NCBI GenBank assembly: GCA_013203195.1
Contig: JABMQM010000193.1
Span: 1-5,946 of the forward strand
From: Desulfobacteraceae bacterium
GTDB lineage: Bacteria; Desulfobacterota; Desulfobacteria; Desulfobacterales; UBA11574
Length of the DNA: 5,946 nt
Direction of reading: 5' to 3'
Shown here: piece by piece, positions 1 through 4,699 of the stretch
How positions within the stretch are numbered: position 1 is the first letter of the stretch
Layout: the number at the start of each line of letters is the position of its first letter
The notes under the pieces: model-generated
What the model was told of the DNA's origin: nothing
The model's input: only the letters and a program-made list of their open reading frames with translations
Database searches by the model: none
Program-made: the position numbers and the translations under genes

Positions 1-199
1 ATGCAGAGCATCGAGGAATTCTTTTGATTAAAATAAGAAGCTATAAAAGGACTAAACTGTCACATTCCCCTAATTTAAAGCAGGAGTAAAGTTATAAAAG
101 AATAGACCCCTATATTCACTGGGTGCGCCATTGGCTTAAACAAGCTACTTAACCCAGAAAGAGGAATATAGAATGTTACCAATATTTAAAAATCAGCAA
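1..199. other. Left-edge stretch without a supported gene
   Basis: I see no convincing gene here. Three short open frames run in from the left edge and stop at about positions 27, 31 and 89, so the end of an upstream gene could be present, but nothing in them is recognisable. A 32-codon frame at 173-271 has a GAGGA seven bases before its ATG, but it runs through the promoter and the start of the antitoxin gene in another frame and is probably chance. The stretch is AT-rich, as expected upstream of a TA promoter. Confidence 0.5.
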
Positions 200-227
200 T
201 TGACAAATATCAATATCATGATATTAT
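200..227 (+). promoter_or_regulatory. Promoter with palindromic operator for the Phd/ParE-type TA operon
   Basis: A perfect -35 box TTGACA lies at 200-205. Candidate -10 boxes are TATTAT at 222-227 (16-base spacer) or ATTATA at 223-228 (17-base spacer). The perfect 14-bp palindrome AATATCATGATATT at 212-225 overlaps the spacer and -10, and a further ATATCA half-copy precedes it. Phd/YefM-type antitoxins are known to bind such palindromes and repress their own operon, alone or with the toxin, so this is a probable autoregulatory operator. The position implies a transcript start near 235, which argues against the ATG at 240 as the start codon. Confidence 0.7.
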
Positions 228-244
228 ATTATCCAAATAATGAT

Positions 245-250
245 AGGAGA
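245..250 (+). promoter_or_regulatory. Ribosome binding site that sets the antitoxin start
   Basis: AGGAGA at 245-250 is seven bases before the ATG at 258. It lies downstream of the in-frame ATG at 240, so it supports initiation at 258 and not at 240. Confidence 0.75.
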
Positions 251-257
251 AAATGTC

Positions 258-521
258 ATGCCGATTATTAGACCCATTTCTGCTTTGAGAAATAAAGCCA
301 ATGAAATATCAGAACTTTGCCACAGTGAAGACCAGCCGGTATTCATTACCAAAAACGGGGAGGGCGATCTCGTTGTCATGAGCCTTGCCCATTTTGAACG
401 CCTGCATAACCTGTTGAAATTATATCGAAAACTCGGAGAAGCCGAAGCTCTGGACGCGAGGGGTGAGCAGGGGGTAACGCATCATGAAATGATTTCACGC
501 TTGAAAGAAAAAATAAGGTGA
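258..521 (+). CDS. Phd/YefM-type type II antitoxin
   Basis: An 87-residue protein (from the ATG at 258) with the look of the PhdYefM antitoxin family. It opens with MPIIRPISALRN and has the usual FITKNGEGDLVVMSLAHFERL segment at about residues 29-49, the dimerising DNA-binding fold that sits on the operator. The charged, helix-rich C-terminal part (LKLYRKLGEAEALDARG onward) is the usual toxin-neutralising tail. It should bind and block the ParE-like toxin encoded immediately after it and repress the shared promoter at 200-227. An in-frame ATG at 240 would add six residues but has no ribosome site and falls almost on the predicted transcript start. The stop overlaps the toxin start (GTGA at 518-521), so the two are translationally coupled. 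The family call is made by pattern recognition, not by a search. Confidence 0.85.
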   Translation: MPIIRPISALRNKANEISELCHSEDQPVFITKNGEGDLVVMSLAHFERLHNLLKLYRKLGEAEALDARGEQGVTHHEMISRLKEKIR

Positions 522-823
522 ACGAAATATACCAGATTCGTTACTTAAGAACGGCAGAAAAGGATTTATTGGATATTTTTGAATATATCAAAAAAGACAA
601 ACCAACTGCCGCTGAATCCTTGCTCGAAAAATTTGACCGCTCCATATCACAACTGGAGGACGTCCCCTTCATTGGCGTTATCCCTAAGGATGAGCGCTTC
701 GAAAGACTTGGATACAGAATACTCATAGTTGATAAATATTTGGTGTTTTATGTTGTCAAAGGCAGAGTTGTTCAAATACGCCGCATTATTCACGGTGCAA
801 GACGATACAGCTTTCTCCTTTAG
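518..823 (+). CDS. RelE/ParE-family type II toxin
   Basis: A 101-residue protein starting with GTG inside the stop of the antitoxin gene (4-bp overlap). Hallmarks of the family are seen in order: an N-terminal strand followed by AEKDLLDIFEYI (13-24), an amphipathic helix PTAAESLLEKFDRSI (29-43), the turn VPFIGVIPKDERF (49-61), then the strands GYRILIVDKYLVFYVV (65-80) and the basic end IRRIIHGARRY (87-97). Length is normal for the fold (about 90-105 residues). RelE members cleave mRNA on the ribosome and ParE members inhibit gyrase; the sequence alone does not say which applies here. The conserved IIHGARRY end resembles ParE-like toxins paired with Phd-type antitoxins. No truncation is visible, so it is probably functional. 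Its last codon overlaps the end of the opposite-strand VapB gene. Confidence 0.87.
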   Translation: MNEIYQIRYLRTAEKDLLDIFEYIKKDKPTAAESLLEKFDRSISQLEDVPFIGVIPKDERFERLGYRILIVDKYLVFYVVKGRVVQIRRIIHGARRYSFLL

Positions 824-1038
824 TAACAGTTTCGTCCCTTTTCTGGTTCCCTCAATTTTTTATAATCATAACCCTCATGAAATTCGATTGAGCCGGCTAA
901 TTCGGTAAGATCTTTTCTTTTTTTCAGCTTGATATACTCTCGTAGCGCTTCGTGGATCAGATCCTTTTTGGTTCTGACCTGGCTGACGGAAAAGGCTTCT
1001 TCCAGCAAGCTGTCATTGATATCGATATTTGTTCGCAT
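820..1038 (-). CDS. vapB: VapB-type ribbon-helix-helix antitoxin without a VapC partner
   Basis: A 72-residue protein from the ATG at 1036-1038; an in-frame TTG at 1045-1047 would add three residues but has no ribosome site, whereas GGGTG lies close before the ATG. The start MRTNIDINDSLLEEAF and the helix RTKKDLIHEALREYI (22-36) are the strand-helix-helix DNA-binding part of the VapB (DUF2191-like) family. The tail LAGSIEFHEGYDYKKLRE (47-64) is the segment that normally enters the VapC nuclease groove. A vapC gene should start at or overlap the stop codon on the same strand, but that DNA is the 3' end of the ParE-like toxin gene, which converges with a 4-bp overlap. The antitoxin is thus an orphan, either a relic of a lost VapBC pair or a stand-alone regulator or anti-toxin. 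The last few residues (EKGRNCY) look unlike the family end and may derive from the junction. Confidence 0.8.
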   Translation of the reverse strand: MRTNIDINDSLLEEAFSVSQVRTKKDLIHEALREYIKLKKRKDLTELAGSIEFHEGYDYKKLREPEKGRNCY

Positions 1039-1047
1039 AACACCCAA

Positions 1048-1255
1048 TTAATTTACTAGTTTTACTTAAACATTCTCACCCTACGGGAATGCCATAAACG
1101 CTTATTTGCCGTGTTATCAGGTGTTTGAAGTGGCAAGCTGCAGGGGCGCCCCTGAAAGCCTTGCAAATAAACGCCTCAGGCTTGTGAAATATCCGAGCTA
1201 AATCCTAATGCTGCATAAACCCGCGGAGATCGCCGAGCAGGGCAAAAAGGGTCAT
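1048..1255. other. Intergenic gap between vapB and the abiE operon
   Basis: No gene is seen. The stretch holds the upstream region of vapB (read leftwards) and the 3' region of the abiE operon (also read leftwards), plus a strong palindrome at 1133-1164. I found no convincing -35/-10 pair for vapB and no classical terminator with a U-run for abiE. Confidence 0.6.
1133..1164. repeat. Intergenic palindromic hairpin
   Basis: GCAAG (1133-1137) and CTTGC (1160-1164) flank the perfect 14-bp palindrome CAGGGGCGCCCCTG at 1141-1154. Farther out, TTATTTGC at 1102-1109 is partly mirrored by GCAAATAA at 1163-1170, suggesting a larger decayed inverted repeat. There is no U-run beside the stem, so it is not a standard terminator. 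It could be a palindromic repeat element or a site for a dimeric protein. Confidence 0.55.
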
Positions 1256-1837
1256 TTATGGATGGACACTAGGTAAGTTGTTAAGCTTTTGGTAGACAGA
1301 GGCAGGATATTTTGCGGCCATTGTGAAAAGCGCTTTAAAATCAACCTGGTCAAGCTCCAGTTCATCATGGGCCGGTATCGTGCCGCGGTAATATAAAGTG
1401 TCTAGAATCGCTTTTTCAGGGTTGGCGATGCAAAAGTTTTTGTAAAGGGTATATCCGAAGAAAAGCGCAGGGGAAATTCTGGAAAATTCAATGGTGATTC
1501 CCTGGTAATCTACGCTTCGTTTTTTTCCTACCGATGTAACCAAAGTTATGACGGTGCATACATTAGGTAATTGTAAACTGATGCCGTGATAATTTAAGGC
1601 CCATTCGCAGGAAATATATGCCGGCGGTTTTAAAAAGCAGGCCACTTCTTCTACTTCCGGCAATCCGTATAAAAATGAATTGATATAATTACCCCGGTTA
1701 ATGCGGTGGATCAGGCCGTTTTTAAGGGCTCTGGATAAAAACATTCCCGTGTGAGGCGCCACTTTCTCGGCATCCTGTTTTCGAAAAAGCGGGGGAAGGC
1801 TTTTCAGACGCTTGGTTGTATTTTTTTCTTTGGTCAT
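1256..1837 (-). CDS. abiEi: AbiEi-family type IV antitoxin (winged-helix regulator)
   Basis: A 193-residue protein. Residues about 14-51 form the N-terminal winged-helix of AbiEi proteins, ending in the typical LIHRINRGNYI wing. The C-terminal domain has YISCEWALNYHGI (74-86), an ITIEFSRI strand and the near-invariant ANPEKAILDTLYYRG segment, which is the strongest family signature. In characterised AbiE systems AbiEi represses the operon through the winged helix and counters AbiEii without a direct protein complex, the basis of the type IV label; the pair can abort phage infection. Here it is the second gene, starting four bases after the toxin stop with no good Shine-Dalgarno sequence, so translation probably depends on coupling to the toxin gene. 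Length is near the usual 190-270, at the short end. No break in the frame is seen. Confidence 0.85.
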   Translation of the reverse strand: MTKEKNTTKRLKSLPPLFRKQDAEKVAPHTGMFLSRALKNGLIHRINRGNYINSFLYGLPEVEEVACFLKPPAYISCEWALNYHGISLQLPNVCTVITLVTSVGKKRSVDYQGITIEFSRISPALFFGYTLYKNFCIANPEKAILDTLYYRGTIPAHDELELDQVDFKALFTMAAKYPASVYQKLNNLPSVHP

Positions 1838-1841
1838 GGCT

Positions 1842-2690
1842 TTAAAAATAGTCTTGCATTCCTTGGTTCAAAAGATCTGATGTGACTTTTTTCAGTGTGA
1901 TCATAAACTCGTTGAAGTCATCTTCCTGATATTTGGTAAGGATATTTTGAGGAATGAAGCGCGGCAGGTCTGCTTGTATGGCTGCTGTAATCGTTTGTGC
2001 GGATTTATCTTTAAGAAAAAAATCAGCTTCCCTGACCGCCGTGAATGATATCTCGTACATCATCAGTTTTTCCATCACAATTTCCCATTTAGGCACGACC
2101 TTCAAATGACTTAGAATCCACCAGATGTCATAGATGTCTCTGCCTTTCAGGTATTTTCTTTCATAGAGGGCTCTTATTTTGTAAGACAGGATCTCTTCGG
2201 GAGTTTCAGCTAAAATAATACTGCTGGAATACGGCATGATCAGACTGCCTCCTGCCACCATACTGGAAACAGTCGGCAAATCTCTTAAAATAAATGTTTC
2301 ATAATCCGGTTGATGCCCTGTTTGCAGTTTTTCAAATTCTACTCTTACCGCAATCCTTTCACGTTGAGCATCGGATCGATATATGAAAAAATATTTGGCT
2401 GCCTGCTTTCGACTGCGCTTTTTTTGACGTTCCAGTTGTCCGGAGCCAAATTGAGCGATGCATGCAATTTGAATTTTTTTAACCGCTTTGCTTAAAATAT
2501 TTTCAATATCTTGAATGGACAAGTGGGATACAAAATCGAGATCCTCAGAGAATCTCATCCCGCCATAAATCCATCGCAAGGCTGTGCCCCCTTGAAAGAC
2601 AATTCTTTCTGAACCGGATTGGGCATAAATAGCATCAAGAATGATCAATTGAAGTGCTTCTGATCTTTTTATATGCTTTTCTCTATACAC
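1842..2690 (-). CDS. abiEii: AbiEii/AbiGii-family nucleotidyltransferase toxin
   Basis: A 282-residue protein with a GTG start at 2688-2690. It has the DNA polymerase beta-like nucleotidyltransferase signature in order: VFQGGTALRWIYGG (31-44), RFSEDLDF (46-53) giving the two metal-binding acids D50 and D52, an acidic strand RVEFEKL (116-122) likely supplying the third acid, and the C-terminal family block TPEEILSYKIRAL (162-174) with KGRDIYDIWWIL (181-192), including K170 and D184. Related AbiEii enzymes are NTP-binding nucleotidyltransferases; related toxins (MenT) add nucleotides to tRNA, so that is a reasonable but unproven activity. All motif residues are present, so it is probably active. 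It is the first gene of the operon, before its AbiEi antitoxin, the reverse of the standard order. Transcription should come from the promoter at 2746-2775. Confidence 0.88.
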   Translation of the reverse strand: MYREKHIKRSEALQLIILDAIYAQSGSERIVFQGGTALRWIYGGMRFSEDLDFVSHLSIQDIENILSKAVKKIQIACIAQFGSGQLERQKKRSRKQAAKYFFIYRSDAQRERIAVRVEFEKLQTGHQPDYETFILRDLPTVSSMVAGGSLIMPYSSSIILAETPEEILSYKIRALYERKYLKGRDIYDIWWILSHLKVVPKWEIVMEKLMMYEISFTAVREADFFLKDKSAQTITAAIQADLPRFIPQNILTKYQEDDFNEFMITLKKVTSDLLNQGMQDYF

Positions 2691-2696
2691 AGGCTG

Positions 2697-2702
2697 CTCC
2701 GG
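2697..2702 (-). promoter_or_regulatory. Ribosome binding site for abiEii
   Basis: Read on the - strand this is CCGGAG, six bases before the GTG at 2690. It supports that GTG as the real start of the toxin gene although it is not ATG. Confidence 0.7.
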
Positions 2703-2745
2703 TACGATTTTATTTCAAAATTCGGTTATGTTCACGATGGTTACA

Positions 2746-2775
2746 ATAATAAACAAATTTGTATAGTAATGTCAA
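2746..2775 (-). promoter_or_regulatory. Promoter with operator-like palindrome for the abiE operon
   Basis: On the - strand a perfect -35 TTGACA (2770-2775) is followed after 18 bases by -10 TATTAT (2746-2751), or after 17 by TTATTA. The spacer holds the perfect 10-bp palindrome ACAAATTTGT at 2753-2762, extended imperfectly on both sides (9 of 12 arm positions match). AbiEi antitoxins are known to repress their own promoters at inverted repeats, so this is a likely operator. The predicted start near 2738 leaves a leader of about 48 bases before the toxin GTG. Confidence 0.7.
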
Positions 2776-2802
2776 CGAAAATTACCTTTCTGTTTGATAT
2801 TT

Positions 2803-3093
2803 TTATGAGTAATCTTTTGACAGTAGATGAATATTGCCGATGTTGACATTAGCGAGGCCGGCATCCAGGGCGACTTCACGGCAGCGCAGGGCGTGGGATT
2901 TTGCGGTGGTGGGCAGGTCGTTGAGGTAAAATTGAGGGTAAAAGGCCAGCAGGCTGTAAGGGATACTTTGGTCGTGCACCTTTTTGATTTGGGGCCAGAC
3001 CACATCAAAATGATCCCTGATACAGTCGGCGCAATAGCCGATTGTGTTGGAAATGGTCCGTCCGCTTGTGTTACAGTAATTGCATGTTCCCAT
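2803..3093 (-). pseudogene. Core-deleted radical SAM protein remnant (N- and C-termini fused)
   Basis: An intact 96-codon frame made of two pieces. Residues 1-42 carry C4-X2-C7 and C21-X2-C24 in the pattern TCNYCNTSGRTISNTIGYC then DCIRDHF, the zinc-ribbon-like N-terminus found at the head of one COG1180-type radical SAM group. Residues 44-96 (IPYSLLAFYPQFYLNDLP to AGLANVNIGNIHLL) are the C-terminal end of such proteins. The middle, about 250-300 residues with the CX3CX2C cluster, is missing; the junction is near residues 42-44 (around 2962-2972). The C-terminal piece is recognisably similar to residues 279-326 of the intact radical SAM gene at 4700-5737 (IPFTILAFFPEYRMKD and AGLQNIRLGNLGVF). 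No clear ribosome site precedes the ATG, where the GATACT repeats begin. It is most likely a pseudogene from an in-frame deletion, without radical SAM chemistry; a small expressed zinc protein is the alternative. Confidence 0.72.
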
Positions 3094-3097
3094 GTTG

Positions 3098-3243
3098 CTT
3101 GATACTTGATACTGGATCCTGGATACTTGATGCTCGTTTTTCGTTCCTGGTCCCTGACACCAGACCCCTGATCCCTGACCTAAGGTTGCTGGATACTGCC
3201 GTCTACGCAGTGCTTCGCCGTGCCAAGGGATACTGGATAAGGT
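3098..3243. repeat. Degenerate short repeats of ATACTGG and CCCTGA type
   Basis: Short words recur without strict period: GATACTTGATACTGGATCC at 3101-3119, GGATACTTGATG at 3121-3132, CCTGGTCCCTGACACCAGAC at 3146-3165, CCCCTGATCCCTGACC at 3165-3180, GGATACTG at 3191-3198 and GGATACTGGATAAGG at 3228-3242. All come from two related cores, (GG)ATACT(GG) and CCCTGA(C/T). The tract fills the gap between the radical SAM remnant and the peptidase gene. Similar tracts are familiar from intergenic DNA of deltaproteobacterial-type genomes; no function is known to me. Confidence 0.75.
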
Positions 3244-3312
3244 GAAGCTCCGTTATCGATTATAAAGGATGTTTTGGTGGTTTTCAATTAATAATCTTTG
3301 ATGAATCGCAAC

Positions 3313-3320
3313 AGAAGGGA
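3313..3320 (+). promoter_or_regulatory. Ribosome binding site for the long form of the peptidase
   Basis: AGAAGGGA at 3313-3320 lies eight bases before the GTG at 3329 and supports that codon as a start. A second, stronger site (AGGAG at 3442-3446) lies within the gene before an internal ATG. Confidence 0.5.
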
Positions 3321-3328
3321 TAATCGAT

Positions 3329-4348
3329 GTGTTGGTAAAGATCCATACTGATAAGCGGGGCTGGATGGTTGAAAAGCCAAGGTTGTTTATTATAGTACCA
3401 TTAATTATAACCACAGTCATTTTTACCACCAGTTCTAAAGCAGGAGAGATATCAATGATTGACAATGAAAAGACTGTTGAAAGATTGCAGGAGCACCTGC
3501 GTGAACTGACGGTGACCATTGGCGAACGTAGTGTCTATATACCTAAAAATCTGGAGCGGACGGCTGAATATATCGAGACCTTTTATCGCAAGATAGGCCT
3601 ACCGGTGCAGCGCCAGTCCTATCAATTTCATAATTTTACGGTAGCCAATATTATCGCGGAAATTTCTTTTAGTGATAATCCTGCAAAACATTTTATCCTG
3701 GGTGCTCACTACGATTCGGTTGCCGGTACGGTGGGGGCCGACGACAATGCCAGTGCCGTTGCGGTTCAGCTTGAGACCGCCAGGGCATTAGCCGCGCTTA
3801 AAGGGCGTGAAAAGCTGGACGTGGCCGTAAAGTTTGTCTCTTTTGCGCTGGAAGAGCCGCCGGTTTACGGTACGCGGCATATGGGAAGCCGGGTGTATGC
3901 CGCCAAGGCCCGCAAAACAAACGAACAGATCGACGGTATGATCTGCTTAGAGATGGTGGGATATGCCTGCCGCGAGCCGGGCTGCCAGAGTTATCCCTTC
4001 CCCTTGATGTTTTTCGGATATCCCGAGGAAGGCAACTATATCGGTATTGTTGGAAATTTCAGCTCCCGAACCTTTACAAATTCTCTGTTCAAGGCCTTTC
4101 GCCAAAATTCCAACTTGCCGGTGATCAAGTTGAGCGTTCCCATGAGCGGATATATTCTGCCGTCAGTGAGGCTCAGCGACCATGCGCCCTTCTGGGATAA
4201 GGGATATGCGGCCGTCATGATTACGGACACAGCCTTTTTCCGCAACCCCCACTATCATCTGCCATCGGATACCATGGACAAGTTGGATTATGATTTCATG
4301 GCCGAACTGGTGAGAAGTCTGGTGATGTTCTTCAACTCCCATAGATAG
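3329..4348 (+). CDS. M28-family zinc aminopeptidase, probably exported
   Basis: A 339-residue protein (GTG start) with the full set of M28 di-zinc peptidase motifs: ILGAHYDSV (H127, D129), GADDNASA (bridging Asp at 138/139), FALEEP (E175 general base, E176 zinc ligand), CLEMVGY (E208, ligand position where Asp or Glu occurs) and NPHYHLPSDT (H310), preceded by the typical SDHAPFWDKGYAAVMITDTAF. It should remove N-terminal amino acids from peptides. From M13, the stretch KPRLFIIVPLIITTVIFTTSSKAG looks like a signal peptide with possible cleavage near A38, so the product would be periplasmic or secreted. ATG at 3365 (M13) may be the real start of that form. ATG at 3455 (M43), eight bases after AGGAG, would give a 297-residue form with no signal peptide but a complete catalytic domain. 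It stands alone on this strand and converges with the radical SAM gene. Confidence 0.92.
   Translation: MLVKIHTDKRGWMVEKPRLFIIVPLIITTVIFTTSSKAGEISMIDNEKTVERLQEHLRELTVTIGERSVYIPKNLERTAEYIETFYRKIGLPVQRQSYQFHNFTVANIIAEISFSDNPAKHFILGAHYDSVAGTVGADDNASAVAVQLETARALAALKGREKLDVAVKFVSFALEEPPVYGTRHMGSRVYAAKARKTNEQIDGMICLEMVGYACREPGCQSYPFPLMFFGYPEEGNYIGIVGNFSSRTFTNSLFKAFRQNSNLPVIKLSVPMSGYILPSVRLSDHAPFWDKGYAAVMITDTAFFRNPHYHLPSDTMDKLDYDFMAELVRSLVMFFNSHR
3442..3446 (+). promoter_or_regulatory. Internal ribosome binding site allowing a signal-less peptidase
   Basis: AGGAG, eight bases before the in-frame ATG at 3455, is better than the site before the annotated start. It falls exactly between the signal peptide and the peptidase domain. 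Confidence 0.5.
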
Positions 4349-4400
4349 TACGAAGGTTTATCTTAAATTAACCGCAGACTGACGCAGATGAACGCAGACC

Positions 4401-4463
4401 ATTTTCTCTGCCGGTCCCCGTAAGAAGGCTTCGCCTTTCACGGGACAAGCCGGCAGAGAAAAT
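4401..4463. repeat. Long hairpin with perfect 14-bp outer stem
   Basis: ATTTTCTCTGCCGG at 4401-4414 is exactly mirrored at 4450-4463. The inner part, GTCCCCGT...AAGGC against GCCTT..ACGGGAC, continues the stem with bulges to a TTC tip around 4431. The T-run is on the 5' arm and the A-run on the 3' arm, opposite to what a terminator needs on either strand. Confidence 0.8.
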
Positions 4464-4588
4464 ATACTCATGCCCTGCGGGCAAATTGTTAGATAAAAAC
4501 AGGAATCGGTATTAACCATAGATCTTCTACATGGGTGCCATATGTGGTTGAGCATTTTCAAGAAGACTTTTCGCGATAGCGAAGGCAG

Positions 4589-4619
4589 TTTTTGTTCGGC
4601 CAAGTCGGCCGAACAAAAA
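4589..4619. repeat. Perfect 13-bp hairpin with AAGTC loop
   Basis: TTTTTGTTCGGCC at 4589-4601 is exactly mirrored by GGCCGAACAAAAA at 4607-4619. It lies 80 bp beyond the stop of the radical SAM gene, but the 3' arm ends in A residues on both strands, so it lacks the U-run of a terminator. It belongs to the palindromic element. Confidence 0.8.
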
Positions 4620-4699
4620 TAACAGTCAGCGACCGTCTGCGGTTAAAAACCTATCTTTTCACTATCGTTATACAGTAAAGGCAAGGTGAAATATTCGGA

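Larger units (their letters stand above)
4368..4646. mobile_element. MITE-like palindromic repeat element, 279 bp
   Basis: The perfect 12-bp inverted terminal repeat TTAACCGCAGAC lies at 4368-4379 and, as GTCTGCGGTTAA, at 4635-4646. Next to the left end CGCAGA recurs three times at 10-bp intervals (4373, 4383, 4393). Inside are two large hairpins (4401-4463 and 4589-4619), a small palindrome TGCCCTGCGGGCA (4471-4483) and a TTCGC/GCGAA pair near 4570-4583. No gene is supported; the 81-codon - strand frame at 4358-4603 is built from these palindromes. Ends, size and lack of coding sequence fit a non-autonomous, MITE-like or large palindromic repeat. A target duplication is not clear (only AAA or a displaced TATCTT on both sides). 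It separates the convergent peptidase and radical SAM genes. Mobility is inferred, not shown. Confidence 0.55.

Noticed and set aside
173..271. 32-codon + strand frame with GAGGA before its ATG
   Set aside because: It runs through the TA promoter and into the antitoxin gene in another frame, with unremarkable composition; probably chance.
2827..3102. 91-codon + strand frame opposite the radical SAM remnant
   Set aside because: The - strand frame gives the recognisable protein pieces; this is its shadow.
4358..4603. 81-codon - strand frame
   Set aside because: It is made of the palindromic element's stems and has no recognisable domain.
4589..4619. Rho-independent terminator for the radical SAM gene
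   Set aside because: The stem is perfect, but the 3' arm ends in A residues on both strands, so there is no U-run.
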